Below, piece after piece: positions 1-7,238 of a stretch of 64,000 nucleotides of DNA. Position numbers and translations under genes: made by a program. The notes beneath the pieces are model-generated. The model was not told the origin of the DNA, did no database searches, and was given only the letters and a program-made list of their open reading frames with translations. Source of the DNA: Allobosea sp035944375 (lineage in GTDB: Bacteria > Pseudomonadota > Alphaproteobacteria > Rhizobiales > Beijerinckiaceae); NCBI RefSeq assembly GCF_035944375.1, contig NZ_DASZBE010000018.1. The stretch is one strand, 5' to 3'. Numbering within the stretch: the stretch's first letter is position 1; every line of letters begins with the position of its first letter.

Positions 1-578
1 CACCAGCCGCCGATGACGTCGGTCGGCCAGTGGACGCCGAGATAGATGCGGCTCATTCCGATCATCACGATCATCCCCCAGGCGAGCACGAGGCACAGAC
101 GGGTGATGTCGTCCCGCCGTGCCGCGAGACCGACGAAGCCGGCGATGCTGAGCAGGGTGACGGCCGAGAGGAAGGCGTGACCGCTCGGGAAGCTGGCGGT
201 GAAGGTCAGGGCTGCATGTTCGACGATGTCAGGCCGGTCCCGCCCGATCAGGGTCTTCAGGACGGTCGAGACGGCGGTCGCCCCGGTCACGGTCAGGACG
301 AGGCCGACCGCGAGGTGCCGATGGCGGCAGAGCCACAGGGTCAGGCCGGCTGCGATCGTCATCATGCCGAGCCCGACGGTGCTGCCGAAGGCGGTGATGT
401 CCCGCACGGCTTCCCGCAGCCAGGCCGGGCCGACCGGCATGGAGGGGTCGCCGGCCTCGCGAAACAGCAGGACGATGCTCCGGTCGAAGGCGAAGCTGCG
501 ACCGGACGCGATGAACAGCGCCAGGGCCAGGAAGACGAAGGCGGCGGCAACGGGAATGAGGATGCGCGGCTGGAGCAA
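1..578 (-). CDS. PAP2-family membrane phosphatase (partial)
   Basis: The protein is cut by the left window edge; about 192 residues are visible. All three PAP2 signature motifs are present: K-x6-RP (KTLIGRDRP), the PSGH motif (FPSGHA) and SR-x5-H-x3-D (SRIYLGVHWPTD), which carry the phosphate-binding and catalytic residues. Several hydrophobic stretches between them fit an integral membrane enzyme that removes phosphate from lipid or isoprenoid phosphates. I chose a TTG start because GGAGGTGA lies about 10 bases upstream of it; an in-frame TTG at 599 is the alternative. It follows a lipid kinase on the same strand, so a role in phosphatidic acid turnover is possible, but the substrate is inferred. 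Confidence 0.87.
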   Translation of the reverse strand, partial: MLQPRILIPVAAAFVFLALALFIASGRSFAFDRSIVLLFREAGDPSMPVGPAWLREAVRDITAFGSTVGLGMMTIAAGLTLWLCRHRHLAVGLVLTVTGATAVSTVLKTLIGRDRPDIVEHAALTFTASFPSGHAFLSAVTLLSIAGFVGLAARRDDITRLCLVLAWGMIVMIGMSRIYLGVHWPTDVIGGW

Positions 579-653
579 GAAGAGGTCACCTCCGGTCAAG
601 AGCTGCCGCCCGGGAACATGGGAGGGCCGGCCCCCAGTGCAACGGCCAAGGGT

Positions 654-1559
654 TCAGCCCAGCCTGTCGCGAGCCGCGATGAGCCGGATTGCGGTGGGCA
701 GGAGCCTGTAGACGAGCGGACCCGCCTTGCGTTCGACCTCGCCGTCGAAGGTGATATGGCCACGCCGCTTGTCCCGGCGTGTCAGGGTCACCTCCGATCC
801 CGTGAAGGATAGCAGGTCGGGCGATGTGCGCCACCGGCCGGACACCACCGACAACGCCGCCTTGCAGCGGGAGTAGAGCCCGCCGGCGTTGAGGATGTGG
901 ACCTCGAAGACGCCGCCGTCGAGCCGCGGGCGACGCCACTCGCTGCCCTCGAAACCATTGACGGTGACGAGCACCGCATCGGCCTCGACGAGGCGGCGTT
1001 CCTCGCCACACCCCAGGTCGATGGCGACCGTGATCGGCCGCGTGAACAGGATCGAGCGCGTGGCGGCCATGACGAAGGCCATGGCGCGGCTGAACGGAAA
1101 GCGCCGCCGCGCATATTCGCGCTCGCGGGCCATCAGGCTGAAGAAGCCCATGCCGGACAGCGAATGGAACAGGCGGTCATTGACGCTGCCGACATCGAGC
1201 GTCACCGGCTCTCCCTTGCAGAGCGCGGCGATCTGCTCCTCCAGCGTGCCGGTCAAGCCGAGATCGCGGCCCAGAACGTTGACCGTTCCCAGAGGCAGGA
1301 CCCCGACGGGCCGGCCGGCATGCATCAGGAGCGGAAGCACCCCGTTCAGCGTGCCGTCGCCCCCGGCGATCACGGGGACCGTTCCGGTATCCTCGATCGC
1401 CAGAGCCAGCGCATCGTCGAGTTCGCGGGGATGGACCATGCGCACCTGCGCGGAGCACCCGGCGGCCTGGAAGGCCGTGACGATGCGGGCTTCGAACGCC
1501 TCCGCCCCTGCCTCGAGAACGGTGCCGGCCCGGGCGTTGACGACGACGGTGTGATGCAT
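654..1559 (-). CDS. Diacylglycerol kinase family lipid kinase (YegS-like)
   Basis: The 301-residue length is normal for the DAGK/YegS family. The N-terminal half carries the nucleotide-binding signature GGDGTLNGVL (about residues 66-75), followed by PLGTVNVLGRDLGL, where most relatives have PxGTxNxxAR. The C-terminal half is the usual all-beta domain ending in FDGEVE. The enzyme would phosphorylate a lipid such as diacylglycerol at the inner membrane face; the true substrate cannot be read from sequence. It lies 75 bp upstream of the PAP2 phosphatase on the same strand, so kinase and phosphatase could form a small lipid-phosphate operon. Confidence 0.9.
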   Translation of the reverse strand: MHHTVVVNARAGTVLEAGAEAFEARIVTAFQAAGCSAQVRMVHPRELDDALALAIEDTGTVPVIAGGDGTLNGVLPLLMHAGRPVGVLPLGTVNVLGRDLGLTGTLEEQIAALCKGEPVTLDVGSVNDRLFHSLSGMGFFSLMAREREYARRRFPFSRAMAFVMAATRSILFTRPITVAIDLGCGEERRLVEADAVLVTVNGFEGSEWRRPRLDGGVFEVHILNAGGLYSRCKAALSVVSGRWRTSPDLLSFTGSEVTLTRRDKRRGHITFDGEVERKAGPLVYRLLPTAIRLIAARDRLG

Positions 1560-1616
1560 GGACCTGGAGGGTGAGAGGCTTGATCGCGCCCCGTCAAGGA
1601 GCGTCGGCGCACAGGT

Positions 1617-2510
1617 CTAGAAAGGCGCCGTCGCATGGCTGGGGCGGTGTGGCACCGGGACCGGTATGACCTGGTCCGGCTGCGTCTCCTCGACCTCTTC
1701 GGTGACCACCTCGAAGCGCTGGAGGGTGTGCGGGCCGAAGGAGCTGACCATGGCGACATCGGTCGCATCGCGACCGCGGGCGATCACCACCCGTCCGATC
1801 CGCGGCATGTTGTGACGCGCATCGAAGGTGAACCAGCGTCCTCCGAGATAGACCTCGAACCAGGCGTTGAAGTCCATTGGGGCAGGGTCGCGTGGGACGC
1901 CGATATCGCCGAGATAGCCGTTGCAGTAGCGCGCCGGGATGTTCATGCAGCGGCACAGGGCCACGGCGAGATGGGCGAAATCCCGGCAGACGCCGACGCG
2001 TTCCTCGAAGGCCTCGGCGGCGGTGCGGGTGCTGCGCGCGAAATCATAGCCGAACGTCAGGTGGTTGTGGACGAAGTCGACGATCGCCTGCACCCGCTGC
2101 CAGCCGCCCGGAATATGCCCGAACAAGCTCCAAGCCTGCGCCGAAAGCTTGTCGGTTTCGCAGTAGCGGCTTCCCATCAGATAGACGAGCGCGTCATCAG
2201 GGAGACGCGACGGCGGCACTTCGCCAGCGCTCGGATCGACGGGATCGGGCTTCCCGGAATCATGCACGATGCCCTGCGCCCGCAACGCGATGCCCCCCGC
2301 CGGGGCGGTAATGCGGCGGCAGATGTTGCCGAACTGATCGATGTATTCCTGGCTGGCAACACGCATCTGCGGATCGCGCAGCGCGGTCGCTTGCAGCCTG
2401 TCCGGCACCAGCATGTCGTGCCGGCGCGAGGGGTGCACATCCAGCAGGGTGACCAGCGGCAATTCCTGCTGGCAGACGATCTCGATCGTGTAACCGTAAC
2501 GGATGCGCAT
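1617..2510 (-). CDS. Transglutaminase-like family protein
   Basis: This 297-residue protein has an N-terminal beta-rich region (MRIRYGYTIEI...) typical of bacterial transglutaminase-like proteins, then the core with the catalytic cysteine in GVCRDFAHLAVALCR, the histidine region FNAWFEVYLGGRWFTFDARHN and the following aspartate. The Cys-His-Asp triad is therefore complete. Relatives are papain-fold peptidases or cross-linking enzymes of unknown substrate. I used the ATG at 2510, which follows GAGGG, rather than upstream in-frame codons that would add about 58 low-complexity residues. No signal peptide is evident. Confidence 0.88.
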   Translation of the reverse strand: MRIRYGYTIEIVCQQELPLVTLLDVHPSRRHDMLVPDRLQATALRDPQMRVASQEYIDQFGNICRRITAPAGGIALRAQGIVHDSGKPDPVDPSAGEVPPSRLPDDALVYLMGSRYCETDKLSAQAWSLFGHIPGGWQRVQAIVDFVHNHLTFGYDFARSTRTAAEAFEERVGVCRDFAHLAVALCRCMNIPARYCNGYLGDIGVPRDPAPMDFNAWFEVYLGGRWFTFDARHNMPRIGRVVIARGRDATDVAMVSSFGPHTLQRFEVVTEEVEETQPDQVIPVPVPHRPSHATAPF

Positions 2511-2615
2511 GATGCCCTCGCGGTTGCGGGAGGCGCCGCCCGGGCGGCTTCCGATCCAGGGCCCTCCCGGGCATTCCTCCGAACGAACGGGATGGGCCCG
2601 TTCGGAGGCTCTACT

Positions 2616-2649
2616 AAAAACGGAAGATGCGGGCCTTTCGGCCCGCATC
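2616..2649 (-). terminator. Rho-independent terminator of the PRC-barrel gene
   Basis: A perfect 10-bp stem (GATGCGGGCC / GGCCCGCATC, 2626-2635 and 2640-2649) with a 4-base loop is followed on the minus strand by TTCC and a run of five T. It sits about 60 bp after the stop of the PRC-barrel gene and before the transglutaminase gene, so it separates the two transcription units. Confidence 0.8.
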
Positions 2650-2711
2650 CCGCCGCCACGACGGTTCGGCTGGGGGGATAGCAACCGCCGCGACCTGCGT
2701 CTGGGCGTCGC

Positions 2712-3104
2712 CTACATCATCCAGTAGGGCATCGTGCCGTAATAATCGTGGACGCGCTTGCCATAGGTGCGATCGTCCCAATCGGGCTCGCCCTGACTGT
2801 CGTACATCGGGGCCGCCTCGAGCTTGTCCTTGGTCATCGGGACCACATAGCCACCGCGCCCGGGGTCGAAGTCGAGCACGCTCCAGGGGATGGGGTGATA
2901 CTTCTCCCCCAGCCCCAGGAAACCGCCGAAGGACATGATCGCGTAGGCGACCTTGCCGGTCTTCTTGTCGAGCATGACGTCATAGATTTCGCCGAGATGC
3001 TCGCCTGCGGTGTTGTAGACCTCGGTCCCGGCCACCCGGGCGCCGGCAATCAGCGGGTTTGACGACGTGGCCATGGACGCCGAAGCAGTGTCGTTCAGGG
3101 TCAT
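2712..3104 (-). CDS. PRC-barrel domain protein
   Basis: This 130-residue cytoplasmic protein has one PRC-barrel domain at about residues 20-95 (LIAGARVAGTEVYNTAGEHLGEIYDVMLD, then the YAIMSFGGFLGLGEKYHPIPW core), the form common in alphaproteobacteria. The C-terminal tail is aromatic (DYYGTMPYWMM). PRC-barrel proteins of this type are often stress-induced, but no enzymatic role is known. The ATG at 3104 follows GGAGG. An EcfG-type promoter lies 51 bp upstream, and the adjacent divergent lipoprotein gene has another. Confidence 0.88.
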   Translation of the reverse strand: MTLNDTASASMATSSNPLIAGARVAGTEVYNTAGEHLGEIYDVMLDKKTGKVAYAIMSFGGFLGLGEKYHPIPWSVLDFDPGRGGYVVPMTKDKLEAAPMYDSQGEPDWDDRTYGKRVHDYYGTMPYWMM

Positions 3105-3154
3105 GAAGGGTTCCTCCGCCTGCAGCAGCCGTCTCGGCTGCCGATTGCCGGGAC

Positions 3155-3180
3155 AACGCAGCGTCCGAGGGAAAGGTTCC
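3155..3180 (-). promoter_or_regulatory. EcfG-type general stress promoter (PRC-barrel gene)
   Basis: On the minus strand GGAAC (3180-3176) is followed after 17 bases by CGTT (3158-3155). This matches the known alphaproteobacterial EcfG consensus GGAAC-N16/17-CGTT. The predicted transcription start is about 40-45 bases before the PRC-barrel ATG. The 335-bp region 3105-3439 holds no gene, only this promoter and its divergent partner. Confidence 0.65.
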
Positions 3181-3315
3181 GACGCTATCGTGGGGCCAAA
3201 CAGCGACGCCTGGTCGTGGGGATGGCCGCCCATGCAGGATCACCCTGCCCGCGCGCAGATGCCCCGGATACCCTGGCCGTGCAGATGCCCCGAATGGAGA
3301 CGCGAGCGACGCGCA

Positions 3316-3340
3316 GGAACCTTTGGGACGGGCGGACGTT
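3316..3340 (+). promoter_or_regulatory. EcfG-type general stress promoter (lipoprotein gene)
   Basis: GGAAC at 3316-3320 is followed by exactly 16 bases and CGTT at 3337-3340, a full match to the EcfG sigma-factor consensus, on the plus strand about 100 bases before the small lipoprotein gene. It faces away from the similar promoter at 3155-3180. Confidence 0.62.
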
Positions 3341-3439
3341 AGGCTGGGACGGTCGGCCATGGCCGTGCCATTCCATGCGTCCTAGTCTGAGAGACGCGTA
3401 GCCCTTGCTGTCAAACGAGAGCGCCGAGGAAACCAACCC

Positions 3440-3703
3440 ATGAAGAAAATTCTGATCATCGCTGCGATGGCCGCAACACTGGGCGCCTGTACGGCCCGAG
3501 AAGAGCGCACCGCGGGCGGCGCCCTGATCGGTGCCGGCACCGGTGCCGTGATCGGCGGCCTCGCGACGGGCCGCGCCGGCGGCGCGCTGGCGGGTGCCGC
3601 CATCGGCGGCGCCGGTGGCGCGATTATCGGCAACGCGACGAGCCCGCGGCGCACCTGCGTCGGCCGCGACGAATACGGCCGTCGCTTCCGCTACGATTGC
3701 TGA
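3440..3703 (+). CDS. Glycine-zipper lipoprotein
   Basis: An 87-residue protein with a lipoprotein signal peptide: MKK, a hydrophobic core, then a lipobox ending LGAC (Cys at residue 17), so it should be lipidated and exported. Residues 26-65 are a glycine-zipper membrane segment with repeated GA(G/A)xGAxxGG motifs, as in YMGG/OmpA-like small lipoproteins. The C-terminus (TCVGRDEYGRRFRYDC) has two cysteines that could form a disulfide in the periplasm. An EcfG-type promoter upstream suggests induction under general stress. The exact role is unknown. Confidence 0.87.
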   Translation: MKKILIIAAMAATLGACTAREERTAGGALIGAGTGAVIGGLATGRAGGALAGAAIGGAGGAIIGNATSPRRTCVGRDEYGRRFRYDC

Positions 3704-3735
3704 GCAACGCCGCCGCTGTTGCGGTGAGGTCGAGG

Positions 3736-3768
3736 CCCGGCTGGCGCGATGCGTCGGCCGGGTTTTTT
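3736..3768 (+). terminator. Rho-independent terminator after the lipoprotein gene
   Basis: CCCGGC (3736-3741) and GCCGGG (3757-3762) form a stem around a 15-base loop and are followed directly by six T. It lies about 30 bp after the lipoprotein stop and just before the convergent end of hutC. Confidence 0.75.
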
Positions 3769-3778
3769 CGTTTCGGCG

Positions 3779-4528
3779 TCAGACCGCTCCGTAAGGCCCG
3801 AAGCGGCCAACGAAGCGGTGGCGGTTTCCGGGGTAGAGCAGCCGCACTGCCGTGACCGGCGCGGCTTGGTTCCAGGTCCGGCGTTCGATCAGCAGGCAGG
3901 CTTCCCCGGCTGCGATGTCGAGCAGGACGGCATCGTCGGGCTCGGCCGGAACCGCGCTGATCGCATGTTCCGCTTGCGACCAGAGGCTGTGCTGCAGCAG
4001 CCAGTCGCCCGGTGGCGTCCGCGCGAAATCCTCCGATGCCGCGGCCGGCACGGTCGCAAGGTGGATGATGCGTTCCTCCAACACATGAGGCCGGTCGTCG
4101 GCCCGGTGCAGCGTCACGAGATGGACGATCTTCTCGCCCCGCTTCAACCCGAAGCGCAGCGCCAGTTCCGGCGAGGGCCGCCCGTCACGCCGCGCCAGGA
4201 CCTCGTAGGCATAGCGCTGCCCGAGCCGCTCCACCTCCGCCGGGATCGACAGAATGTCGAGCATGGCATGCGTCGTCGGCGGGCTGGCGACCACGGTCCC
4301 GGAGCGGCGCCGACGGGTGATGAGGCCCTCGCGCGCCAGCTGCACGAGCGCACGGTGGACGGTCATGCGGGAGGCGCCGAGCTGTTCCATCAGCGCGTGT
4401 TCGGGTGGGACCGATGTGCCGGGCGGCCAGATGCCGCCGAGGATGAGATCGCGGACCGCACGGCGGATCTGATCATAGATCGGACCGGTGCCATCCAGCT
4501 TCACCGCATCGAGCCGGTCATGAGCCAT
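3779..4528 (-). CDS. hutC: Histidine utilisation repressor HutC (GntR family)
   Basis: About 249 residues, with an N-terminal GntR winged helix-turn-helix (PIYDQIRRAVRDLI...GTSVPPEHALMEQLGASRMTVHRALVQLAREGLI) and a C-terminal UTRA ligand domain ending TAVRLLYPGNRHRFVGRFG, the layout of HutC. In known systems the repressor releases DNA on binding urocanate. It directly follows hutF: a GTG at 4537 overlaps the hutF stop (GTGA), while the ATG at 4528 gives the start used here; either is possible. Probable operators are the two palindromes between hutF and hutI. Confidence 0.93.
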   Translation of the reverse strand: MAHDRLDAVKLDGTGPIYDQIRRAVRDLILGGIWPPGTSVPPEHALMEQLGASRMTVHRALVQLAREGLITRRRRSGTVVASPPTTHAMLDILSIPAEVERLGQRYAYEVLARRDGRPSPELALRFGLKRGEKIVHLVTLHRADDRPHVLEERIIHLATVPAAASEDFARTPPGDWLLQHSLWSQAEHAISAVPAEPDDAVLLDIAAGEACLLIERRTWNQAAPVTAVRLLYPGNRHRFVGRFGPYGAV

Positions 4529-4533
4529 CGCCG

Positions 4534-5901
4534 TCACAGCGCCGCCAGCAGCTTGCGCATGACGGTGCCGAAGCGCGTCTTGACCGCGACGCGGGCGCGG
4601 TGCCGCCCCTCCGCCACGAGATGCCGGCCGCCGACGACGACATCCCGAACGGGCAGCGCGTTGGTGGCGAAGATCGCGCTGTCGAGGGCTGCCTCACCCA
4701 TCTTGCCGATGAGGGCCGGATGGTCGGGATCGAGCGTGACGAGATCGGCCCTCATGCCCGGTGCGAGAGCCCCCAGCGCCCGCCCGCAGGCCTGGGCGCC
4801 GCCGGTGGCGGCAGCGCGCCACAGCGCGACGCCGGTCGAGGCATCCTCCTCGGCCAGCAGCGCGCGGCGGCGATCGCGCAGGCGCTGCGAATATTCGAGC
4901 AGGCGCAGTTCGGAACCGGCGTCGATCTGGATGTTGGAATCGCTGCCGACGCCGTAGCGCCCACCGCACGCCCGGTAGCGCACGCCGTCGAAGATGCCGT
5001 CGCCGAGGCTCGCTTCCGTGATGGGGCATAAGCCCGCGACGGCGCCGCTGGCGGCGATCGCATCGCGCTCGGCATCGTCGAGATGGGTGGCGTGGATCAG
5101 GCACCAGCGCGGATCGAGCGCGATGGTGTCATTGAGCAAGGCGACGGGCCTTTTGCCCATGATGGCGATCGAATCCTCGACCTCTCGCATCTGCTCGGCG
5201 ACATGGATGTGCAGGGGTGCGCCATGGCGCAAGGCCGCTAGCCAGCCGAGATCCTCCAGCGCGACCGCGCGCAGCGAATGCGGCGCCAGGCCAAGGCGCG
5301 CGTCGGGCAGCGGGCGGATCGCGGCTTCGCTCGCCTCGATCAGCCTGAGATAGGAATCGCGGTCGTTGACGAAGCGGCGCTGGCCGTGGACCGACGGGGC
5401 CTGGCCGAAATTGCCGAAACGGTAGAGGACCGGCAGCAGCGTCAGGCCGAGCCCGGTTTCCTCCGCGGCCGCGGCGATCGCGGCGCCCATCGCGGCGATG
5501 TCGGCATAGGGGCGGCCGTCCCTGTCGTGGTGGAGATAGTGGAACTCCGCCAGCGCCGTGAAGCCACCCTCCAGCATCTCGACGAAGGCCTGGGCGGCGA
5601 GCGCCTGTACGTCGTCGGGGTCGAGCCTGTCGAGGAAGCGGTACATCACCTCGCGCCAGGTCCAGAACGAATCCTCGCTCGCGCCACGGCGCTCCGACAG
5701 GCCGGCCATGCCGCGCTGGAAGGCGTGGCTGTGGAGGTTGGGCATGCCGGGCAGCGCCAGCCCGGAGAGCCTGATGTCGCCCGCTTGCGCCGCGACGCCC
5801 GGCTCGACCGCCGTGATCGTTCCGTCCGAATGGGTCAGGCGCACATTCTCAGCAAAACCGTCCGGCAGCAGGGCCTGCTGCAGATGCAGGGTCAGGGTCA
5901 C
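4534..5901 (-). CDS. hutF: Formimidoylglutamate deiminase HutF
   Basis: A 455-residue amidohydrolase-fold enzyme of the HutF type. The metal-binding HxH is in GMPNLHSHAFQRGMAGL, with characteristic SFWTWREVMYRF and ALAEFHYLHHD segments, HVAEQ, a later ATHL histidine and the GVGSDSNI aspartate. It converts N-formimidoyl-L-glutamate to N-formyl-L-glutamate plus ammonia, the fourth step of histidine breakdown, and supplies the HutG substrate. The start is GTG with GGAGA about 8 bases upstream. It is transcribed with hutC, divergently from hutIHGU. Confidence 0.95.
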   Translation of the reverse strand: MTLTLHLQQALLPDGFAENVRLTHSDGTITAVEPGVAAQAGDIRLSGLALPGMPNLHSHAFQRGMAGLSERRGASEDSFWTWREVMYRFLDRLDPDDVQALAAQAFVEMLEGGFTALAEFHYLHHDRDGRPYADIAAMGAAIAAAAEETGLGLTLLPVLYRFGNFGQAPSVHGQRRFVNDRDSYLRLIEASEAAIRPLPDARLGLAPHSLRAVALEDLGWLAALRHGAPLHIHVAEQMREVEDSIAIMGKRPVALLNDTIALDPRWCLIHATHLDDAERDAIAASGAVAGLCPITEASLGDGIFDGVRYRACGGRYGVGSDSNIQIDAGSELRLLEYSQRLRDRRRALLAEEDASTGVALWRAAATGGAQACGRALGALAPGMRADLVTLDPDHPALIGKMGEAALDSAIFATNALPVRDVVVGGRHLVAEGRHRARVAVKTRFGTVMRKLLAAL

Positions 5902-5919
5902 GGCGTCTCTCCAGCGTCC

Positions 5920-5935
5920 AATTGCATAGGCAATT
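5920..5935. promoter_or_regulatory. Probable HutC operator 1
   Basis: The palindrome AATTGCATAGGCAATT lies 19 bp before the hutF GTG. Its TTGCATaGGCAA core is an imperfect version of the second site 27 bp away. AT-rich palindromes of this kind stand out in GC-rich DNA, and paired operators in a divergent hut promoter fit HutC repression. Confidence 0.65.
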
Positions 5936-5946
5936 AAGGGCTTGTC

Positions 5947-5962
5947 ATTTGCATATGCAATT
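5947..5962. promoter_or_regulatory. Probable HutC operator 2
   Basis: ATTTGCATATGCAATT is a near-perfect palindrome (TTGCATATGCAA-like core) 43 bp before the hutI ATG. HutC proteins of pseudomonads bind similar TTGTATATACAA palindromes. The centre-to-centre distance to operator 1 is 27 bp. A 15/16 match to this site recurs at 19735-19750. Confidence 0.7.
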
Positions 5963-6005
5963 AGCTAGCATACTCACCATTCGAGGATAGTCGAGAGGAT
6001 GCGGC

Positions 6006-7238
6006 ATGGCGACGATGTCGGCTGAGACCCCGACCTGCGACAGGCTCTGGACGCGGGCCCGGCTGGCGACGATGGCGCCCTCGGTGGCGGCTCCCTATGG
6101 TGCTGTCGATGATGGAGTCGTCGCGGCCCGCGGCGGCCGCATTCTCTATGCCGGGCCGCGCAGCGAGGCGCCGGCCTTCGCGGCGGCGGAGACGATCGAT
6201 TGCGGCGGGCGCTGGATCACCCCGGGGCTGATCGATTGCCACACCCATCTCGTCTATGGCGGCGACCGCGCCCATGAGTTCGAGCTGCGTCTGCAGGGCG
6301 CGAGCTATGAGGAGATCGCGCGCGCCGGCGGCGGCATCCTCTCCACGGTGACCGCAACCCGGGCGGCGAGCGAGGACGCGCTGTTCGCCAGCGCCGACCG
6401 GCGGCTCTCGGCCCTGCTGGCCGAGGGCGTGACCACGGTCGAGATCAAGTCGGGCTATGGGCTGGAGACGCAGGCCGAGGTGAAGACGCTGCGCGTCGCG
6501 CGCCGGATCGGGCGGGAGCGGCCGGTGCGGGTGCGCACGACCTTCCTCGGTGCTCATGCCGTGCCACCCGAATTCAAGGGCCGCTCCGGCGACTACACCG
6601 CCCTCGTCGCCGGGCCGATGCTCGACGCCATCGCGGCCGAGGGGCTGGCGGATGCGGTCGATGTCTTCTGCGAGGGCATCGCCTTTTCGCCCGACGAGAC
6701 GCGGGCCGTCTTCAAGGCCGCGCAGGCGAAGGGGCTGGCGATCAAGATCCACGCCGAGCAACTCTCCAATCTCGGCGGCGCGGCGCTGGCAGCCGGCATG
6801 GGCGCCCTCTCGGCGGACCATCTCGAATATCTCGACGAGGCCGGCGTGATCGCCATGGCGAAGGCTGGCACCGTCGCGGTGGTGCTGCCGGGCGCTTTCT
6901 ACTTCCTGCGCGAGACGCAAAAGCCGCCGATCGCGCTGCTGCGCCGGCATGGCGTGGCGATCGCGCTGGCGACGGACGCCAACCCCGGCTCCTCGCCGCT
7001 GACCTCGCCGCTGCTGGTGATGAACATGGCCTGCACCTTGTTCCGGCTGACGCCGGAGGAGGCGCTGGCGGGGCTGACCCGCCATGCCGCGCAGGCGCTC
7101 GGTCTGCAGGACGAGATCGGCACGCTGGAAGCGGGCAAGGCCTGCGACCTCGCGATCTGGGACATCGAGCGCCCGGCCGAACTCGCCTACCGAATCGGCT
7201 TCAACCCGCTTCACGCCCGGATCTGGAACGGACAATGA
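6006..7238 (+). CDS. hutI: Imidazolonepropionase HutI
   Basis: A 410-residue amidohydrolase-superfamily enzyme that hydrolyses 4-imidazolone-5-propanoate to N-formimidoyl-glutamate, step three of histidine degradation. The metal-binding HxH is in LIDCHTHLVYGGDRAHEF (His79 and His81). Other family marks are EIKSGYGL, TFLGAHAVPPEF, KIHAEQLSN, the SADHLEYLDE segment and the ATDANPGS aspartate. The ATG follows GAGAGG. Its stop overlaps the hutH start by four bases (ATGA), so the two are translationally coupled. Confidence 0.96.
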   Translation: MATMSAETPTCDRLWTRARLATMAPSVAAPYGAVDDGVVAARGGRILYAGPRSEAPAFAAAETIDCGGRWITPGLIDCHTHLVYGGDRAHEFELRLQGASYEEIARAGGGILSTVTATRAASEDALFASADRRLSALLAEGVTTVEIKSGYGLETQAEVKTLRVARRIGRERPVRVRTTFLGAHAVPPEFKGRSGDYTALVAGPMLDAIAAEGLADAVDVFCEGIAFSPDETRAVFKAAQAKGLAIKIHAEQLSNLGGAALAAGMGALSADHLEYLDEAGVIAMAKAGTVAVVLPGAFYFLRETQKPPIALLRRHGVAIALATDANPGSSPLTSPLLVMNMACTLFRLTPEEALAGLTRHAAQALGLQDEIGTLEAGKACDLAIWDIERPAELAYRIGFNPLHARIWNGQ

